From Verrucomicrobiota bacterium (GTDB lineage Bacteria > Verrucomicrobiota > Verrucomicrobiia > Limisphaerales > DSYF01), in NCBI GenBank assembly GCA_025457725.1, contig JALOTU010000087.1:1-7732 (forward strand): a stretch of DNA of 7,732 bases. Direction: 5' to 3'. This document shows, piece after piece, positions 6,108 to 7,732 of this stretch (positions are counted from its first letter, which is position 1; the number at the start of each line of letters is the position of its first letter). The notes under the pieces were generated by a model. The model was not told where the DNA came from, ran no database searches, and was given only the letters and a program-made list of their open reading frames with translations. A program made the position numbers and the translations under genes.

Positions 6108-7355
6108 TCACGCCACAATGGCGTCGTGGTCGGTGAACAGCAGGGCGTCGTGGACGTAATGGACCAGCAGAATCGAGAGGATGCCCATGTAGGTATAGGC
6201 TTCATCCGATCCCGGCATATCCCCATGCATGTGGGGCCAGAACCGGCCTGCGGCCAGAACGAGGATGCCCGAAATGGGAAGCATGGAGAGGCAGAGCATG
6301 TAGAAAGTGCTCCAACCGGTGTCGCGATCCACCTTGCGCAGGGTTGACAGTGTCCCGGTAACGAATCCCCGGGCGCGCCGCATGGTTCCAGCTCCGGAGC
6401 CCGACACCCGCCGGGCGCGTTTGGACAAATCCTCCAACAGATGCAGGAAGCCAATGCGTTTGCCGGTGCGTTCCTCGCGCAGTCGATTCGCATACCACGT
6501 CAACGCCAAATACTGGAAGGAGTGCCATACGTTGATCCCCTGGAACGCGGTGTCCATGTTCGGCATCAGGGGCGTCCAGAACATCACGGTGACGGTGAAG
6601 CTGATCAGCAGGGTCTTGGGCAGATTGAAACAGCCGTCGCGCAACTCCACCACCGTCTTGCCGATGAACAACAACAGCATCACAAAGAACACCACGAAAG
6701 CCAGCCAGGCCACCCAATGCTGCCCCCCGAGAATGTCGTTGAACTTCAATGCCAGAGGTCCGATGTTGAAATTGCGGTCCGCCATCTTCCACACGGCGAT
6801 GGGGTAGAGGCTGGAAAACACCACGCCGTAATCCACGGCGCGGGCGAACCGCGACATCCTGAAGCCCGACCGTTTATTGTAGGCCTCCGACACCCACACC
6901 AGTTGATGCAGCGCGTGTATGGAAGCCATGGAGAAGAAGATCGTCAGCAACCAGACGTAGGTCTCGTAGGAATACAGGATCATGGTAAAAACCGTGATCG
7001 GCACCAGCACCGACGAGGCGACGAAGGCGAACCGCTTCCTGACAAAATCCCGGTCCATGATGGTGCGGGTGAAAGTGGCGTACATGTGGGGTCCACCGAT
7101 CAGCAGGGCCACCAGATAATTCACCATGACACGGGCGTTGTAGGCGGTGGTCCCCTTCACCCCGGCGTCCAGGGCGGACCCGCCGCCGAACACCACATAA
7201 AAGAGATACACGGCGTAGGGAATGGCCACGAGCGCCACGCTGAAGGTCAGGAACCCCAGATCCCAACGGGCGCTGCGCAGCCAAGGCATCCGCGCGGGAT
7301 TGCCAGCGCGTTCCAATCCAAGTGCTGCGGTTGTTGTTATTGCTGTCGTTTGCAT
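6108..7355 (-). CDS. Unrecognised histidine-rich multi-pass membrane protein (415 aa)
   Basis: I do not recognise this family with confidence. The product from ATG 7353-7355 is 415 residues with roughly nine or ten hydrophobic segments (about 33-57, 75-95, 108-128, 130-152, 174-190, 212-232, 247-264, 347-369, 387-408 and a weaker one near 275-289). A basic cytoplasmic-looking loop lies at about 290-345 (NRLREERTGKR, SKRARR, RRARG). Histidines fall in or at the ends of membrane segments: GGPH90, IHALHQ (H147, H150), WHSFQY (H278), WPHMH (H375, H377), VHYVHD (H399, H402) and TDHD (H410). This pattern looks like an intramembrane metal site, in the way Brp/Blh carotenoid dioxygenases or membrane desaturases carry theirs, but I see none of their exact signatures. 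An open frame extends upstream to 7634, but that part is low-complexity and Pro/Cys-rich with no domain, so I set the start at 7355. M23 (7287-7289) is an alternative. No clear ribosome binding site is visible for either. The gene lies co-directionally 107 bp ahead of ccoI. Confidence 0.85.
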   Translation of the reverse strand: MQTTAITTTAALGLERAGNPARMPWLRSARWDLGFLTFSVALVAIPYAVYLFYVVFGGGSALDAGVKGTTAYNARVMVNYLVALLIGGPHMYATFTRTIMDRDFVRKRFAFVASSVLVPITVFTMILYSYETYVWLLTIFFSMASIHALHQLVWVSEAYNKRSGFRMSRFARAVDYGVVFSSLYPIAVWKMADRNFNIGPLALKFNDILGGQHWVAWLAFVVFFVMLLLFIGKTVVELRDGCFNLPKTLLISFTVTVMFWTPLMPNMDTAFQGINVWHSFQYLALTWYANRLREERTGKRIGFLHLLEDLSKRARRVSGSGAGTMRRARGFVTGTLSTLRKVDRDTGWSTFYMLCLSMLPISGILVLAAGRFWPHMHGDMPGSDEAYTYMGILSILLVHYVHDALLFTDHDAIVA

Positions 7356-7384
7356 GCTTGAGCGGCAGGACGCGTTGATGTCTG

Positions 7385-7404
7385 CCGTCCCGCGTCCGGG
7401 ACGG
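7385..7404. promoter_or_regulatory. Perfect 7-bp-arm palindrome in the leader of the 415-aa gene
   Basis: CCGTCCC and GGGACGG pair perfectly around a 6-base centre. It lies 30 bp before the ATG at 7355 and would cover the start point of the weak promoter candidate just upstream. It could be an operator or an RNA hairpin in the 5' leader. There is no downstream U-run in either direction, so a terminator is unlikely. Confidence 0.4.
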
Positions 7405-7433
7405 ATGGTTTTCAGGGATTGACGCCACGTCAA
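7405..7433 (-). promoter_or_regulatory. Weak sigma70-like promoter candidate whose -35 lies in a palindrome
   Basis: On the minus strand TTGACG (7428-7433, 5 of 6 to the -35 consensus) is followed after exactly 17 bases by AACCAT (7405-7410, only 3 of 6 to the -10 consensus). The -35 is one arm of a perfect inverted repeat, TTGACG-CCA-CGTCAA at 7419-7433. The position fits expression of the 415-aa gene, but the -10 is poor and the phylum's promoter consensus may differ. Confidence 0.3.
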
Positions 7434-7570
7434 GTCACAGATGCGCGGCCGGCCGCCGCAGGGGAATGAGGAAAGGCTTGCCGTTGGAACCCACGGGCAG
7501 GGAGGACGCGGGCAGGCAATCGCACCCGAAATCTTCAACCCTCCCCCCTCAGCCGTAAGTATGCAGTAAG

Positions 7571-7726
7571 GAACAGGAGGAAGCAGATGAAGCGGAGACT
7601 GGGCTCGAGCATTCGGTGAATCGGGATGAACCACATACGCTCACCATTCAGTGAGTGCTCGGGTGGATTCTGAAGAGGCATTTTGATTTTGTCCCAAAGC
7701 TCTGCTCTCTCTGCTGCCTCCTGTTC
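7571..7726. repeat. Nested inverted-repeat intergenic element
   Basis: Two 27-base arms face each other: 7571-7597 on the plus strand and 7700-7726 on the minus strand. Both start GAACAGGAGG and continue with AGCAGA, agreeing at about 22 of 27 positions. Inside them a second pair of 16-base arms (7606-7621 and 7646-7661, both beginning CGAGCA when read inward, 13 of 16 agreeing) surrounds a 24-base centre. The whole 156 bp could fold into a long imperfect hairpin or cruciform. It has no transposase, and I see no clear target-site duplication, although the window ends 6 bases beyond the right arm. The arm sequence resembles intergenic repeats I associate with Verrucomicrobiota. That memory is not a database result. 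Confidence 0.55.
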
Positions 7727-7732
7727 AAATGC

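Noticed and set aside
7385..7404. Palindrome considered as an intrinsic terminator
   Set aside because: No T-run follows on either strand, and it lies in the presumed 5' leader of a gene.
7356..7634. N-terminal extension of the 415-aa membrane protein
   Set aside because: The extra 93 residues are Pro/Arg/Cys-rich with no hydrophobic or domain structure, cross both palindromes and run into the repeat element, so they are more likely untranslated.
7535..7681. Minus-strand 48-codon frame starting MPLQNPPEHSLNG with a hydrophobic FICFLLFLTAYL stretch
   Set aside because: It lies mostly inside the inverted-repeat element, and its hydrophobic part is simply the translation of the repeat arm. It lacks a well-spaced ribosome binding site, so I do not count it as a gene.
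1..7732. tRNA, rRNA, CRISPR array, transposase or integrase
   Set aside because: None seen: there is no cloverleaf-like segment, regularly spaced repeat series, or recombinase reading frame in the window.

Overview
This window carries a complete minus-strand cluster for a cbb3-type (C-family) haem-copper cytochrome c oxidase, with its copper-transport and assembly genes. Every convincing gene is on the minus strand, so the biological order runs from high to low coordinates. The DNA is GC-rich. The closest lineage I can suggest is a Verrucomicrobiota-like member of the PVC/FCB bacteria. This rests on the fused ccoNO gene (a layout well known in Bacteroidota and, as I recall, also in some PVC bacteria) and on an intergenic repeat at the right edge containing a GAACAGGAGG-type stretch, which resembles repeats I associate with verrucomicrobial genomes. 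This is an inference, not a phylogenetic placement.

Layout in transcription order: (1) 7356-7732 has no convincing gene. It holds a nested inverted-repeat element (7571-7726) and two adjacent short palindromes overlapping a weak promoter candidate (7385-7433). (2) 6108-7355 encodes a 415-residue, histidine-rich, multi-pass membrane protein that I do not recognise. (3) 6001-6107 is a short gap with a near-perfect 22-bp inverted repeat that could be an operator for the oxidase operon. (4) 3508-6000 is the CcoI/FixI-type copper P1B-ATPase. (5) 3317-3511 is ccoS. (6) 1179-3320 is the fused ccoN-ccoO catalytic/monohaem subunit gene. (7) 966-1166 is a ccoQ-like gene. (8) 365-973 is a shortened ccoP with a single haem c site. 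(9) 1-372 is the N-terminal part of an exported DUF3616 protein that runs off the window.

How they work together: CcoI exports copper that is needed for the CuB centre of CcoN. CcoS is required for cofactor insertion. CcoNO, CcoQ and CcoP form the membrane oxidase that reduces O2 at low oxygen tension using electrons from c-type cytochromes. ccoI/ccoS and ccoS/ccoNO overlap by 4 bp, ccoNO and ccoQ are 12 bp apart, and ccoQ/ccoP overlap by 8 bp, so the unit from ccoI to ccoP almost certainly forms one operon. Two usual companions, ccoG and ccoH, are not in the window. The DUF3616 gene occupies the position after ccoP.

The least explained parts are the histidine-rich membrane protein, the DUF3616 neighbour, the two intergenic palindrome sites and the repeat element.
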